Assembly (NCBI GenBank): GCA_964500205.1
Contig: CAZCNS010000002.1
Coordinates: 391,718-455,717, forward strand
DNA from: UBA10329 sp964500205
GTDB lineage: Bacteria > Bacteroidota > Bacteroidia > UBA10329
Direction: 5' to 3'
DNA: 64,000 nt
Shown here one piece after another: positions 21,925 to 30,700 of the stretch. The stretch's first letter is position 1, and each line of letters starts with the position of its first letter. Below the pieces are notes generated by a model that was not told the origin of the DNA, ran no database searches, and saw only the letters and a program-made list of their open reading frames with translations. The translations under genes and the position numbers were made by a program.

Positions 21925-22280
21925 TACGCTGCGAGCACCATTTCATCCTCGGCCTCAAAGGGATTGAAGGCCATCATCTGAATGCCGTACTCGGCCATGA
22001 CCCGATGTCCACGCCTATCGCCCAGTCTGACACATTTGCCGTATATCTCATTCACAATATCCAGCAGCAGCTCATCCACCACTCTGCGCACCTGCTCACG
22101 ATTCATACAAGAACCATCTTCAGAGACCATGCTCAGTTTGCTGATGAAGGGACGCAGATAAACCAACAGCTCGGTTGAAAAAGCAAGTTGTTGCTTGGGC
22201 GTGGAGAGTCCTTTTCTGTAAATCGCGTTCAGGAGCTCGATGCGTCCACTGTCCGTCTGGGGAAGGGAAAAAGCGTTCAT
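21924..22280 (-). CDS. Hypothetical protein (118 residues)
   Basis: 118 residues, mostly helical and soluble (for example NREQVRRVVDELLLDIVNEIYG), with no recognised family. The frame opens at 22349, but a full promoter (-33 and -7) lies between 22332 and 22362, so that codon would be upstream of the transcript start. The ATG at 22280 (MNAFSLPQ) is the first one inside the transcript and follows AAGGTC. It is the first gene of a coupled pair with the 21604 gene. Confidence 0.6.
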   Translation of the reverse strand: MNAFSLPQTDSGRIELLNAIYRKGLSTPKQQLAFSTELLVYLRPFISKLSMVSEDGSCMNREQVRRVVDELLLDIVNEIYGKCVRLGDRRGHRVMAEYGIQMMAFNPFEAEDEMVLAA

Positions 22281-22331
22281 GACCTTCTGTGTTTTAGTGG
22301 TTTCGGATGAGTTTGGCAATGAATCCGAGAC

Positions 22332-22362
22332 CAAAAGTAGAGGGGTCATAAAGGCATTACAA
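22332..22362 (-). promoter_or_regulatory. Bacteroidota-type promoter for the 22280/21924 gene pair
   Basis: On the minus strand there is TTG (22360-22362), exactly 20 nt, then TACTTTTG (22332-22339). This matches the TTG-N19/20-TAnnTTTG consensus of Bacteroidota sigma factors. It fixes the start of the downstream gene at 22280. Confidence 0.75.
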
Positions 22363-22586
22363 GGAAATCGCAGAAAGGTGTTGACAGACCAAAAAAAGCC
22401 AAATCACCGCCAATCAGGTGCATTACAACCTGTTGGGCCGTGTTGGCTCTTTCAAAATTGACTCAGCGGCACAATATAACAGCACACCTACTGCAGTCAT
22501 TTTTCGTGATGCAGCCAGCATTTACTGACCACAACTATATGTCAAAGGCTTCGCCACCTCAGCAGAGGCGAAACCTGAATCACCCC

Positions 22587-22739
22587 TCAGAAGTCATCAT
22601 GCTCCTGACCGAAGATGATGAAGTCTTTCTCAAGGTTATTGCTCTCAATGAGTTTGACAGCTTCCTTCTCGGTAAGCGCTGCCTTGCTGTCTGAAGAGTA
22701 AAGTCCGAATGCGATGAGAAAAGCGATAAGGAGTTCCAT
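22587..22739 (-). CDS. Small 50-residue protein with hydrophobic N-terminus
   Basis: 50 residues. The first 14 (MELLIAFLIAFGLY) are hydrophobic, like a short membrane helix or uncleaved signal. The rest is acidic and helical (LTEKEAVKLIESNNLEKD) and ends EHDDF. It is supported by a full consensus promoter about 85 nt upstream and by an otherwise empty region of over 600 bp. No family is recognised. An overlapping plus-strand frame at 22440-22694 has no such support and is not called. Confidence 0.5.
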   Translation of the reverse strand: MELLIAFLIAFGLYSSDSKAALTEKEAVKLIESNNLEKDFIIFGQEHDDF

Positions 22740-22823
22740 GGTCTTGGTTTTAAGAGGTTAAATCGTTTCGTTCAACTGTTCCAATCCATCGATGAATGAT
22801 TTTGTTTCATCGATAAGACGATG

Positions 22824-22853
22824 CAAACATAGGATGAATATCCTAAATCACAA
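22824..22853 (-). promoter_or_regulatory. Bacteroidota-type promoter for the 50-residue protein
   Basis: On the minus strand there is TTG (22851-22853), 19 nt, then TATGTTTG (22824-22831): a perfect match to both boxes and spacing. Transcription would leave a leader of roughly 80 nt before the ATG at 22739. Confidence 0.75.
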
Positions 22854-22887
22854 CACATGAGTGTGATTTTTTTTCACTTAAATCATA

Positions 22888-22895
22888 TATATTTG
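22888..22895 (+). promoter_or_regulatory. Possible -7 element for the 23014 gene
   Basis: TATATTTG matches TAnnTTTG, in a strongly AT-rich stretch (about 22855-23010) unlike its surroundings. No TTG is seen at the -33 position. The leader to the ATG at 23014 would be about 110 nt. Confidence 0.3.
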
Positions 22896-23013
22896 ATTTG
22901 CAATTATTTATGTTTTACCATATTCTGACCTCACTGTTGAAAAACCAATGATTGAACTCAAAAAATACGCACATGAATGATTGAATTTTGTCGATTAACA
23001 ATTCTGGGTAGAG

Positions 23014-24480
23014 ATGCAACGGCTCGTGGCGATAATCAGGGTAATGCGGAAGGGCGAAAAGCGGCTGCTCCGTCATATCTATTCGGATGTCACGAACGGG
23101 GAGGAGCAGCTCAGGCTCAGGCTTTTCGACCTCATTGAGAAAGGCAAGGTGACCTCTGATGCGGAGGCCAAGGCAGTGCTGAGTCAGAAAGGGGCGCGGT
23201 CGGCCTACAGCCACCTCAAGACAAGGCTGCGTCAGGACATCCTCAATGTACTGCTGCTTCAGGAGTCACCGAAACGCATCCCGCAGCCCAAGGGAGCGGC
23301 TGCATTCGAGTGCAGGAAGAAGCTAGCACAGGCGTTCCTGCTCCTCCCGCGCGGTGCGATAGTTGAGGGCACGGATATCCTTCGCAATGCAAAGGCTTTG
23401 GCGGAGAAATACGAACTGGTGGCCGAGAATATCTTGATAGACCACCTTGTACGCGAGCAGGTTCACCTGATCAAAAGCCAGCAGCAGCTTGACGAACTCA
23501 ACACTTCTATCAATAGTAACATGAGTGTCTGGGCCGATATCCTCCGCTCAGAGGAGATCTCGCTGATGATGACCCTGCCGCACCTTTTCAAGGAGAGTGG
23601 CGAACTGAACGAGGGTGTGCTTAACGAGGAGCGTATCCGCGAACTGCGCGAGCTGTTCGACCGTAGCGGATCGGCAAGAGTAGGATTCTGGTACTATCTG
23701 GCCTTCATCGAGTTCGCCAACCGCAATCGCATGTACGAGGAGGCCATCAAGGCCGGCAAGGAGTTCATCAGTCTGGTAAGCGGCAACCCTTCGATATGGT
23801 CGAAGAACAACCTGGCAGGGGCCAACCAGATGCTCGGCACCGCTTATCTGAGCACCCGTGATTTCGCATCTGCTGCCGAGCATTTCGCCCTGGCCGACCG
23901 AAATTTCCCAACTGCCGGCAACAATAGACTTGCAAACCTCGAACTGCTGTTCAGGGCACAGTTGGGTCTCGGGGACCATGCAGCGTCACTCTCGACAGTG
24001 GAGCGAACCATGACTCACCCGCGCTACGGTGTCAAGCCTGAGACCTCTTCCACGTGGCTGTACCATGAGGCATGTGCTCAATTCGCAAGTGGGGATCACA
24101 GTGCGGCATTCAAATCCTTGAACATGGATGGATTCCTGCAGAAGCAGCGGGATGAACGGAATCCACAGTTCAGGATACTGGAGATCATGGTGCTCATGGC
24201 CATGAAGGATGAGGAGTGGATAGAGTTCAAGCTGAACACGTTGCGCAAGCTCATTGCACGCTATCGCAACCTCGGGACACCGCGTGTGAAGTCGGCCATC
24301 AACATTATCAGCGCACTGCTGCGCAACGGACTTGATTTCGACAACCTAGGAGCCAAAGCCGAAGAGAGCCTGCTACTGTGCCTGAACGAGGCCGATGGCT
24401 ACGAATGGGATCCTTCTGGCGCGGAGCTGGTGCGGCTCGACAGATGGGTGAGGTCGCAACAGAGAAATCAGGAATTGTAA
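23014..24480 (+). CDS. Hypothetical helical protein, possibly TPR-like
   Basis: 488 residues, cytoplasmic, with no signal or membrane segment. It is helical throughout. The middle (about 195-390) has repeat-like helical pairs such as YYLAFIEFANRNRMYEEAIKAGKEF and LLFRAQLGLGDHAAS, which suggest degenerate tetratricopeptide repeats. The N-terminus is basic (RKGEKRLLRHI and SHLKTRLRQDILNVLL). No catalytic motif is visible. An internal ATG at 23044 is an alternative start. Its 3' end overlaps the convergent threonine aldolase gene by 13 bp. The function is not recognised. Confidence 0.7.
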   Translation: MQRLVAIIRVMRKGEKRLLRHIYSDVTNGEEQLRLRLFDLIEKGKVTSDAEAKAVLSQKGARSAYSHLKTRLRQDILNVLLLQESPKRIPQPKGAAAFECRKKLAQAFLLLPRGAIVEGTDILRNAKALAEKYELVAENILIDHLVREQVHLIKSQQQLDELNTSINSNMSVWADILRSEEISLMMTLPHLFKESGELNEGVLNEERIRELRELFDRSGSARVGFWYYLAFIEFANRNRMYEEAIKAGKEFISLVSGNPSIWSKNNLAGANQMLGTAYLSTRDFASAAEHFALADRNFPTAGNNRLANLELLFRAQLGLGDHAASLSTVERTMTHPRYGVKPETSSTWLYHEACAQFASGDHSAAFKSLNMDGFLQKQRDERNPQFRILEIMVLMAMKDEEWIEFKLNTLRKLIARYRNLGTPRVKSAINIISALLRNGLDFDNLGAKAEESLLLCLNEADGYEWDPSGAELVRLDRWVRSQQRNQEL

Positions 24481-25487
24481 GCATTGATGGCCACCATGGC
24501 GCGGTCAACATCGGCTGAGTTGATGCCAAGGTGCGTCACGAAACGGATCATGGACGGCCCCATCGGCATTGCGAGCACCTCCTTGGCCATGAGGTGCCTC
24601 AGGAATCTGCCGGCATCCTGTCCCTCGGCCATCTCGCAGGTCACGATGTTGGTCTGCTGCGGAAGCACCCTGCTTATGAAGGACAACTCGGAAAGAGTCG
24701 CATGCAGCAAGGCCGCATGGCGGTGATCCTCGTCCAATCGCTCTACGTGATGATGCAGTGCGTAAAGTCCTGCGGCCGCAAGGAATCCGGCCTGCCGCAT
24801 TCCCCCGCCCATCAATTTTCTGATCCTTCGGGCACGGTGGATAAAATCAGCCCCACCTACAAGCACCGAACCAACGGGCGCACCAAGGCCTTTGCTCAAA
24901 CATATACTGATGGAGTCGAACAGCCGTCCGTGATCTTCGGGCTGAGTGCCGTCTACCCTCATGGCATTGAACAGTCTCGCACCATCCATGTGAAGTGCAA
25001 GACCGTTGGTGCGACACACCTCAGCGATTGCCACCATCTGCTCAATCGGGAAAACGCGCCCCCCTCCCCTGTTGCAGGTGTTCTCCACACAGACCAAGCG
25101 TGAAACGGGAAAATGAACATTGTCCTCACGCACACGCACCCTCACATCATCTGCGGTGAACACGCCCCGATCTCCGTTCACCAGATTGACCGAAACCCCA
25201 GAATTGGCCGCGATACCGCCACCTTCATAATAATGAACATGCGCCCCGGCATCGCAGATGAGCTCGTCTCCTGGTCTAGTATGCGCTCTGATGGCTACCT
25301 GGTTGGCCATTGTCCCACTGGGAAAGAACAGGGCTGCCTCCTTGCCGAAAAGCCCGGCAACGTGAGCCTGCAGCTCATTGACCGTTGGGTCTTCACCGAA
25401 AACATCATCGCCCACGCGGGCGGTTGACATGGCTTGCAGCATGCCCTCGGTAGGTAGCGTGAAGGTGTCGGAACGGAGGTCTATCAT
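24468..25487 (-). CDS. ltaE: Low-specificity L-threonine aldolase
   Basis: 339 residues, a PLP-dependent enzyme of the beta-eliminating lyase/threonine aldolase family that cleaves threonine or allo-threonine to glycine and acetaldehyde. The N-terminus has the family signature IDLRSDTFTLPTEGM and VGDDVFGEDPTVNELQ. Residues of the PLP site are seen in HYYEGGGIAAN and HMDGARLFNA, and the Schiff-base Lys is in SICLSKGLGAPVGS (about residue 200). The length is normal for the family. The 3' end overlaps the convergent gene at 24480. The gene ends in the usual RFVTHLGI and VDRAMVAI segment. Confidence 0.93.
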   Translation of the reverse strand: MIDLRSDTFTLPTEGMLQAMSTARVGDDVFGEDPTVNELQAHVAGLFGKEAALFFPSGTMANQVAIRAHTRPGDELICDAGAHVHYYEGGGIAANSGVSVNLVNGDRGVFTADDVRVRVREDNVHFPVSRLVCVENTCNRGGGRVFPIEQMVAIAEVCRTNGLALHMDGARLFNAMRVDGTQPEDHGRLFDSISICLSKGLGAPVGSVLVGGADFIHRARRIRKLMGGGMRQAGFLAAAGLYALHHHVERLDEDHRHAALLHATLSELSFISRVLPQQTNIVTCEMAEGQDAGRFLRHLMAKEVLAMPMGPSMIRFVTHLGINSADVDRAMVAINAYNS

Positions 25488-25665
25488 TTGCGCAGGTATT
25501 GAAAACCTTAAAACTTTGTCTTAATCAATCATTCGCTACAAAGGGGTTGGCACTGAACATTCTTGTCTGGTCTATGGCGTTGAACGATAAAAAACGAATC
25601 TGCCCGCAAACTTAGTTCGGTGACTCACCAGTGTCAATGTCGGGCTATCGCCCAAAGTCAACACG

Positions 25666-25673
25666 TACATTTG
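25666..25673 (+). promoter_or_regulatory. -7 element upstream of the PSP1/gldH cluster
   Basis: TACATTTG matches TAnnTTTG and lies 32 nt before the ATG at 25706. No TTG at -33 is seen. It excludes the longer reading frame that begins at 25631. Confidence 0.5.
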
Positions 25674-25705
25674 CCCTTTCTGAAACAAACAGGGAGAATC
25701 AAGAG

Positions 25706-27073
25706 ATGGGATGTGCAGGATGTAGTAACGGAAAGACGGACAATGGCCTACCAAGGGGCTGCAAGAACCACGGCACCTGTTCTTCGGGAGGTTGCGACAA
25801 GCTAAGTGTATTCAACTACCTCAGCAACATGCAGGACACGGTGGGCTACACCTTTTCGGAGTATGTGGAGGTGCGTTTCAAGAACACCCGCAAGCAATTC
25901 TTCCGACAGTCGGCCGATATGAACCTGAAAGTCGGTGAACCTGTGGCAGTGGACTGCGCCCCGGGTCACGATGTAGGTACGGTCTCCCTGACAGGTGACC
26001 TTGTTCTTGTGCAGCTCAGAAAGAATGGTATCGAGCCGAGCACTGCCGACATCAAGAACGTGCTGCGCAGGGCCACGCAAGAGGACATCGACCTGTGGCA
26101 AGAGTGCGTGGACCTCGAAGAATCTACAAGGAAGCGTGCCCGTGTAATCGCCCGCGAACTGGGCCTCGACATGAAGGTGAGCGATGTGGAATACCGTGCT
26201 GACAAGAAACAGGCTCTGTTCTACTACACCTCCGATGGCAGGGTCGATTTCCGTGAGCTGGTGCGCAAATACAGCGACACATTCAAAGTGCGCGTGGAGA
26301 TGCGCCAGATAGGTGCGCGGCAAGAGGCCGCTCGTCTCGGGGGTATCGGTACCTGCGGTCGCGAACTATGCTGTAGCACGTGGCTCACGGATTTTCGCAC
26401 GGTGACCACAGGGGCGGCCCGCTACCAGCAGCTCTCGCTCAACCCCGACAAGCTCGCTGGACAGTGCGGCAAGCTCAAGTGCTGCCTCAACTATGAGCTG
26501 GACAGCTACATGGACGCCATCCGCGAGTTCCCTAACCAGAAGACAAGACTGGAAACGCGAAAGGGATCGGCCTTTGTGATGAAGATCGACATCTTCAAAG
26601 GAGTGATGTTCTTCGCTTATAAGGATGACCACTCCAATTTCTTCGCCCTGCCAATTGAGCGAGTAAAGGACATCATGGCCATGAACAAGGCGGGCGAGAA
26701 ACCCAACGACCTGATCGACCACTCTTCACTGCCGCCAGTAGAGAAGAAGATGGAGTTCGAGAACGTGGTAGGCCAAGATGACCTCACGCGTTTCGACCGG
26801 CCTAAAGGCGGGCAGAGCGGAAGGAACAAGAAGCGAAAAAAGAAGCCGGAGGGCAGTCGTCAAGGTGGACAGCCGCAGCAAGCGAACAGTGCCAAGCCCC
26901 AGGCCAATGATCAGGGATCACAGCGACAGCCCCGGCTGGCGCAGGGAAGCAGCACACAAGCCAGCGCGCAGAGCGGAGAGCGTAAAGAGGGCAGCTTGCG
27001 CAACCGTGGCCGCAATCGTAACCGCAACCGCGACAAAGGAGGTCAAAAAGGAGGTGGCGGCACAGCGCAGTGA
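25706..27073 (+). CDS. PSP1-domain protein (RicT-like)
   Basis: 455 residues. The N-terminus is Cys-rich (MGCAGCSNG, CKNHGTC, GGCDKL). The PSP1 domain occupies about residues 35-260, with LRRATQEDIDLW, VEYRADKKQALFYYTSDGRVDFRELVR, and the Cys-containing segment GIGTCGRELCCSTWL and GKLKCCLNYE that in RicT-type proteins helps bind iron-sulfur clusters. The C-terminal 90 residues are low-complexity, Lys/Arg/Gln/Asn-rich and probably disordered or RNA-binding. In Bacillus RicT works in RNA maturation; its role here is inferred at family level. The start is set by the -7 element at 25666. gldH follows 14 nt later. Confidence 0.85.
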   Translation: MGCAGCSNGKTDNGLPRGCKNHGTCSSGGCDKLSVFNYLSNMQDTVGYTFSEYVEVRFKNTRKQFFRQSADMNLKVGEPVAVDCAPGHDVGTVSLTGDLVLVQLRKNGIEPSTADIKNVLRRATQEDIDLWQECVDLEESTRKRARVIARELGLDMKVSDVEYRADKKQALFYYTSDGRVDFRELVRKYSDTFKVRVEMRQIGARQEAARLGGIGTCGRELCCSTWLTDFRTVTTGAARYQQLSLNPDKLAGQCGKLKCCLNYELDSYMDAIREFPNQKTRLETRKGSAFVMKIDIFKGVMFFAYKDDHSNFFALPIERVKDIMAMNKAGEKPNDLIDHSSLPPVEKKMEFENVVGQDDLTRFDRPKGGQSGRNKKRKKKPEGSRQGGQPQQANSAKPQANDQGSQRQPRLAQGSSTQASAQSGERKEGSLRNRGRNRNRNRDKGGQKGGGGTAQ

Positions 27074-27087
27074 CACCCAGCAAGCCG

Positions 27088-27585
27088 ATGCGTAGAAACC
27101 GGTCTTTTACTGAGAGTCTTCATTCGGTCATCGGAGCATTGGCAATCGTTCCGATGTTAGCCGGATGTATTGACAGTCCGATGTTCACCGATTTGAAAAA
27201 CCTACCTGACCGCGTGTGGCAGGTGAACGACCCTGCCGTGTTCGAGGTAGAGGTGACCGACACGGTCTCGTTTTTCGATTTCTACCTCAATATCAGAACA
27301 GGGGAAGAGTATGGCTTCGCAAACATGTACCTATTCATCGACACTCGCTTTCCTGATGGGCGGGGTGTGCGCGACACAGTAGAGTGCATCCTCGCAGACC
27401 GCTCCGGCCGCTGGCTCGGTGATGGGTCGGGCAGCGTGCGCGACAACAGGATACTTTTCAAGCCCCGTGTGCGTTTCCCTCAAACGGGGACTTACACTTT
27501 CGAGCTTGAGCAGGGCATGCGTACCATCGCGTTGGATGAGGTGCATGACATCGGAATAGGGATTCATCCCTCGAAAAGGAAGTAA
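27088..27585 (+). CDS. gldH: Gliding motility lipoprotein GldH
   Basis: 165 residues. Lipoprotein signal with lipobox MLAGC (Cys near residue 26). The body matches GldH: a segment like FYLNIRTGEEYGFANMYLFI, then DTVECILADRSGRWLGDGSG, then RFPQTGTYTFELEQGMR, and a C-terminal DVHDIGIGI-like strand (here EVHDIGIGIHP). GldH is an outer-membrane or periplasmic lipoprotein needed for gliding and T9SS-linked surface motility in flavobacteria. ATG at 27088 is preferred; a GTG at 27070 overlaps the PSP1 stop and would add six residues. It sits between PSP1 and a class A PBP, a common Bacteroidota neighbourhood. Confidence 0.88.
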   Translation: MRRNRSFTESLHSVIGALAIVPMLAGCIDSPMFTDLKNLPDRVWQVNDPAVFEVEVTDTVSFFDFYLNIRTGEEYGFANMYLFIDTRFPDGRGVRDTVECILADRSGRWLGDGSGSVRDNRILFKPRVRFPQTGTYTFELEQGMRTIALDEVHDIGIGIHPSKRK

Positions 27586-27595
27586 GAGACCACCT

Positions 27596-27603
27596 TACTT
27601 TTG
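27596..27603 (+). promoter_or_regulatory. -7 element for the class A PBP gene
   Basis: TACTTTTG matches TAnnTTTG and ends 6 nt before the ATG at 27610. It suggests the PBP gene has its own promoter in addition to read-through from gldH. Confidence 0.45.
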
Positions 27604-27609
27604 ACCGCA

Positions 27610-30108
27610 ATGGCAAAAAGCACAGGTAAAAGAGGCAAGCAAGCAGGCAACGGCAGATACCTGCTGTGGTTTTGGTTGGCCATGATCATCGGCCCATCTC
27701 TCGTGGCTTTGCACCTGCTGGCCATTGCCAACGGTCTCTACGGCCCGCTGCCATCGCTGGAGGAGCTGGAAAACCCCAAGAGCAATCAGGCGAGCATGGT
27801 GCTCTCGTCCGATGGCAAACTTTTGGGATCTTATTTCGCAGAGAACAGGTCGAGCATCAAGGCCCACGAACTTTCCCCGCACATCATCAACGCGCTGATA
27901 AGCACGGAAGATGAGCGTTTCCGAGGTCATAGCGGCATTGACATAAAGAGCATACTGCGTGCAGTGGCCTTTCTTGGCAAGCGTGGAGGCGGAAGCACCA
28001 TCACGCAGCAGCTTGCCAAGAATCTTTTCGACACGAGAAAAGATGGCAGGATGGTGGGCGGCAAGCTGGTGGAGAAACCAGCAGAATGGATTCTCGCTGT
28101 GCGATTGGAGAGGAGATACACCAAGGAGGAGATCCTCGCGATGTACCTCAACACGGTCGATTTCATCAACGGGGCGGTAGGCATCAAATCGGCCAGCTAT
28201 GTCTATTTCAGCACTACGCCCGATTCACTTCGTATCGAGGAGGCCGCGATGCTTGTAGGCATGGTGAAGAACCCCTCCCTGTTCAACCCGCGCAGGCGGC
28301 CTGAGATGGTGCTCGACCGAAGGAACACCGTCTTCATGCAGATGCGCAAGAACGGCCACCTTACCAGGGCCGAGGAGGATTCGCTGGACCTGTTGCCACT
28401 TAATCTGAACTTCCGAAGTGTGGACCACAACACGGGCCTTGCCACCTACTTCCGAGAGGTGCTGCGCGGTGAGTTGCGACAGTGGTGCGCCAGCCATGTG
28501 AAGCCAGATGGCACCACCTACGACCTCTACCGCGATGGGCTGAAGATCTTCACCACCATCGACTCGCGCCTGCAGCAGTATGCCGAGGAGGCGGTGGAAG
28601 AACATATCCGTGAGCATCAACAACGGTTCTACGAGGATCAGGCCCGCAACCCCAAGGCCCCGTTCCGTGGTGTTTCGGATGAGGAGATAGAGGATATACT
28701 GCTGGTGGCCATGCGCAGGTCGCACCGCTACAACGTGCGCCTCGACCGCAGGCCCGACATCCGTGGTCTTGCTCGCGATTACTTCAAGTACAAGAGTGAG
28801 GAAAGCCGGGGGTTAGCAGAGATCGAAAAACTGTACAAGGAACTCGACAGAGCCGAAAGATTGCAGCGGGATGCCGAATACGAAGACCTGGAAAAGCGCA
28901 TCCTGGCCCTACGTGATGAAGTGAAGCAGCTCAAGCCCGACCTTGACCGCACATGGAACGCCTACCAGAAGCCTTGGAAGCCTTTTGACGACTCGCTGAA
29001 GGTTGAGTTCTCACAGCCGGTTGAAATGACCGTGTTCTCATGGGAAGGAGAGATTGACACCGTCATGACACCCATGGACTCCATACGATACTACAAGCAT
29101 TTCCTGCAATCGGGGCTGTTGAGCATGGACCCTCGCACCGGCTTCGTCCGTGCATGGGTGGGTGGCATCAATTACAAACATTTCAAATATGACAACGTGA
29201 AACAGGGGGCGCGGCAGGTGGGCTCCACCTTCAAGCCATTCGTCTATGCCCTCGCCATTCAGGAGGGATGGTCGCCCTGCGAGAGGGTGCTCAACATCCC
29301 CATCACCTTCGATAAGGACCGCTGGGGCCTGCCACAAGACTGGACCCCGAAGAACTCTGATGATAAGCTTGACGGAGAAGAACTCTCTCTGAGAAAAGCC
29401 CTTGCCAACTCGGTGAACTACGTCACAGCCTTTGTGATGAAGAAGTTCGGTCCGCAGTCAGTGATCGATCTGGTGCGGAAAATGGGTATCACTGCCCACA
29501 TCGATCCCTACCCAGCCATCTGTCTTGGCACACCTGACATCTCTGTGTATGAGATGGTGGCGGCCAACGCCACATTCGCCAACAAGGGGGTTTATATCGA
29601 ACCGATCGTGATCACCCGTATCGAGGACAAGAATGGCAACATCCTGGAGGAATTCGCACCCAAGACCAACGAAGTGATGGACGAGCAGACCGCTTATGCC
29701 ATGCTGAGCCTCATGGAAGGCGTAGTGCAGTCGGGAACAGGAGTGAGGCTGCGCTATAAGTACAAGATCAATACAACAATAGCAGGTAAAACAGGCACCA
29801 CACAGAACCAGTCTGACGGATGGTTCATGGGCCTCACGCCCGACCTTGTAACTGGCGTTTGGACAGGCTGCGAGGACCGCGCGGCACACTTCCGTACCAT
29901 TCTTCACGGACAGGGAGCGAGCATGGCGCTTCCCATCTGGGGACTATACATGAACAAGGTCTATGCAGACTCTACCCTTGCCATCTCCAAAGGCCCGTTC
30001 GAGAGGCCAGAGACCCCACTCACTGTAGAGTTGGACTGCGCCAAGTTTGAGAAGATGAACAAGCGCAAAGGGCCGGGACTATATACTCAGCCCGAGCAGT
30101 TCGAGTGA
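27610..30108 (+). CDS. Class A penicillin-binding protein (PBP1A type)
   Basis: 832 residues. It is a bifunctional peptidoglycan glycosyltransferase and DD-transpeptidase, with a short cytoplasmic N-terminus and one membrane helix (about 18-40). GT51 motifs are STEDERFRGHSGIDI (catalytic Glu) and GGSTITQQLAKNLF. The transpeptidase has the SxxK motif STFK in RQVGSTFKPF, SVN in LANSVNYV, and KTG in AGKTGTTQNQSDGWF. A charged, coiled insert lies between the two domains (about 325-470). The TTG at 27601 belongs to the promoter element and is not the start. It is the last clearly assigned gene of the PSP1-gldH cluster. Confidence 0.95.
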   Translation: MAKSTGKRGKQAGNGRYLLWFWLAMIIGPSLVALHLLAIANGLYGPLPSLEELENPKSNQASMVLSSDGKLLGSYFAENRSSIKAHELSPHIINALISTEDERFRGHSGIDIKSILRAVAFLGKRGGGSTITQQLAKNLFDTRKDGRMVGGKLVEKPAEWILAVRLERRYTKEEILAMYLNTVDFINGAVGIKSASYVYFSTTPDSLRIEEAAMLVGMVKNPSLFNPRRRPEMVLDRRNTVFMQMRKNGHLTRAEEDSLDLLPLNLNFRSVDHNTGLATYFREVLRGELRQWCASHVKPDGTTYDLYRDGLKIFTTIDSRLQQYAEEAVEEHIREHQQRFYEDQARNPKAPFRGVSDEEIEDILLVAMRRSHRYNVRLDRRPDIRGLARDYFKYKSEESRGLAEIEKLYKELDRAERLQRDAEYEDLEKRILALRDEVKQLKPDLDRTWNAYQKPWKPFDDSLKVEFSQPVEMTVFSWEGEIDTVMTPMDSIRYYKHFLQSGLLSMDPRTGFVRAWVGGINYKHFKYDNVKQGARQVGSTFKPFVYALAIQEGWSPCERVLNIPITFDKDRWGLPQDWTPKNSDDKLDGEELSLRKALANSVNYVTAFVMKKFGPQSVIDLVRKMGITAHIDPYPAICLGTPDISVYEMVAANATFANKGVYIEPIVITRIEDKNGNILEEFAPKTNEVMDEQTAYAMLSLMEGVVQSGTGVRLRYKYKINTTIAGKTGTTQNQSDGWFMGLTPDLVTGVWTGCEDRAAHFRTILHGQGASMALPIWGLYMNKVYADSTLAISKGPFERPETPLTVELDCAKFEKMNKRKGPGLYTQPEQFE

Positions 30109-30152
30109 CCTCGTTTGTGAGGAAACCCCATGTATGCGACCTTAGCCCCCCG

Positions 30153-30551
30153 ATGGACAGAGCATACCAAGAAAAGGCCCGCCAATTCCTGAGCCAGACC
30201 AACAGGTGGCTCTCTGAACTCAGCTCGGCCGCTACCGAATTGATGTTCCTGCAAAGAATGCTGGACATCTATGGGCTGAAATCCTCGGACACAGAGCATG
30301 AGGCAACAGTGGCTGGCTTGCGAAAAAAAATCATTGGCATTCTTGAAAATCTGAATCGCACGATGCCGGATAAACTCCATGCCCACACCGACCATCTCAC
30401 CAAGATCGTGGAAGACCGGCTGTTACTCGAAGACCGGGAACTGCCCTATCGTCATTCAGAATTAGAAATCGCCATGCAGAAGCTGCGCAGCGATTTTGGG
30501 AGGACCCAGCAAGAGGCGTTTGCACTCATCGAGGCCCTGAAACGGTTCTAA
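30153..30551 (+). CDS. Hypothetical helical protein (132 residues)
   Basis: 132 residues, almost entirely helical and strongly charged, with no signal peptide. Sequence such as RQFLSQTNRWLSELSS and LRSDFGRTQQEAFALIEAL suggests a small coiled-coil or helical-bundle protein. The frame opens at 30105, but the ATG at 30153 is preferred because the earlier codons overlap the PBP stop and look non-coding. It lies 44 nt downstream of the PBP gene. No family is recognised. Confidence 0.6.
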   Translation: MDRAYQEKARQFLSQTNRWLSELSSAATELMFLQRMLDIYGLKSSDTEHEATVAGLRKKIIGILENLNRTMPDKLHAHTDHLTKIVEDRLLLEDRELPYRHSELEIAMQKLRSDFGRTQQEAFALIEALKRF

Positions 30552-30617
30552 TCGGCTGGTTTTCGACCAACGGCTATCTGTAAGGCATGAAGTGACATTC
30601 TGAACCAACGGATTAGC

Positions 30618-30625
30618 TACCTTTC
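30618..30625 (+). promoter_or_regulatory. Weak -7-like element for the giant surface protein
   Basis: TACCTTTC differs by one base from TAnnTTTG and lies 75 nt before the ATG at 30701. No TTG at -33 is seen. It is the best candidate in the 149-bp gap, but weak. Confidence 0.28.
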
Positions 30626-30700
30626 GCCCCAAATACTCCAACGTTCTTCTATAGGGAATCCATTATTCCCTAACCGATTTCAAGTCACAATCATTTTCCA

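Noticed and set aside
22440..22694. 84-residue plus-strand frame
   Set aside because: Opposes the 50-residue gene with the consensus promoter; no promoter or recognisable protein features of its own.
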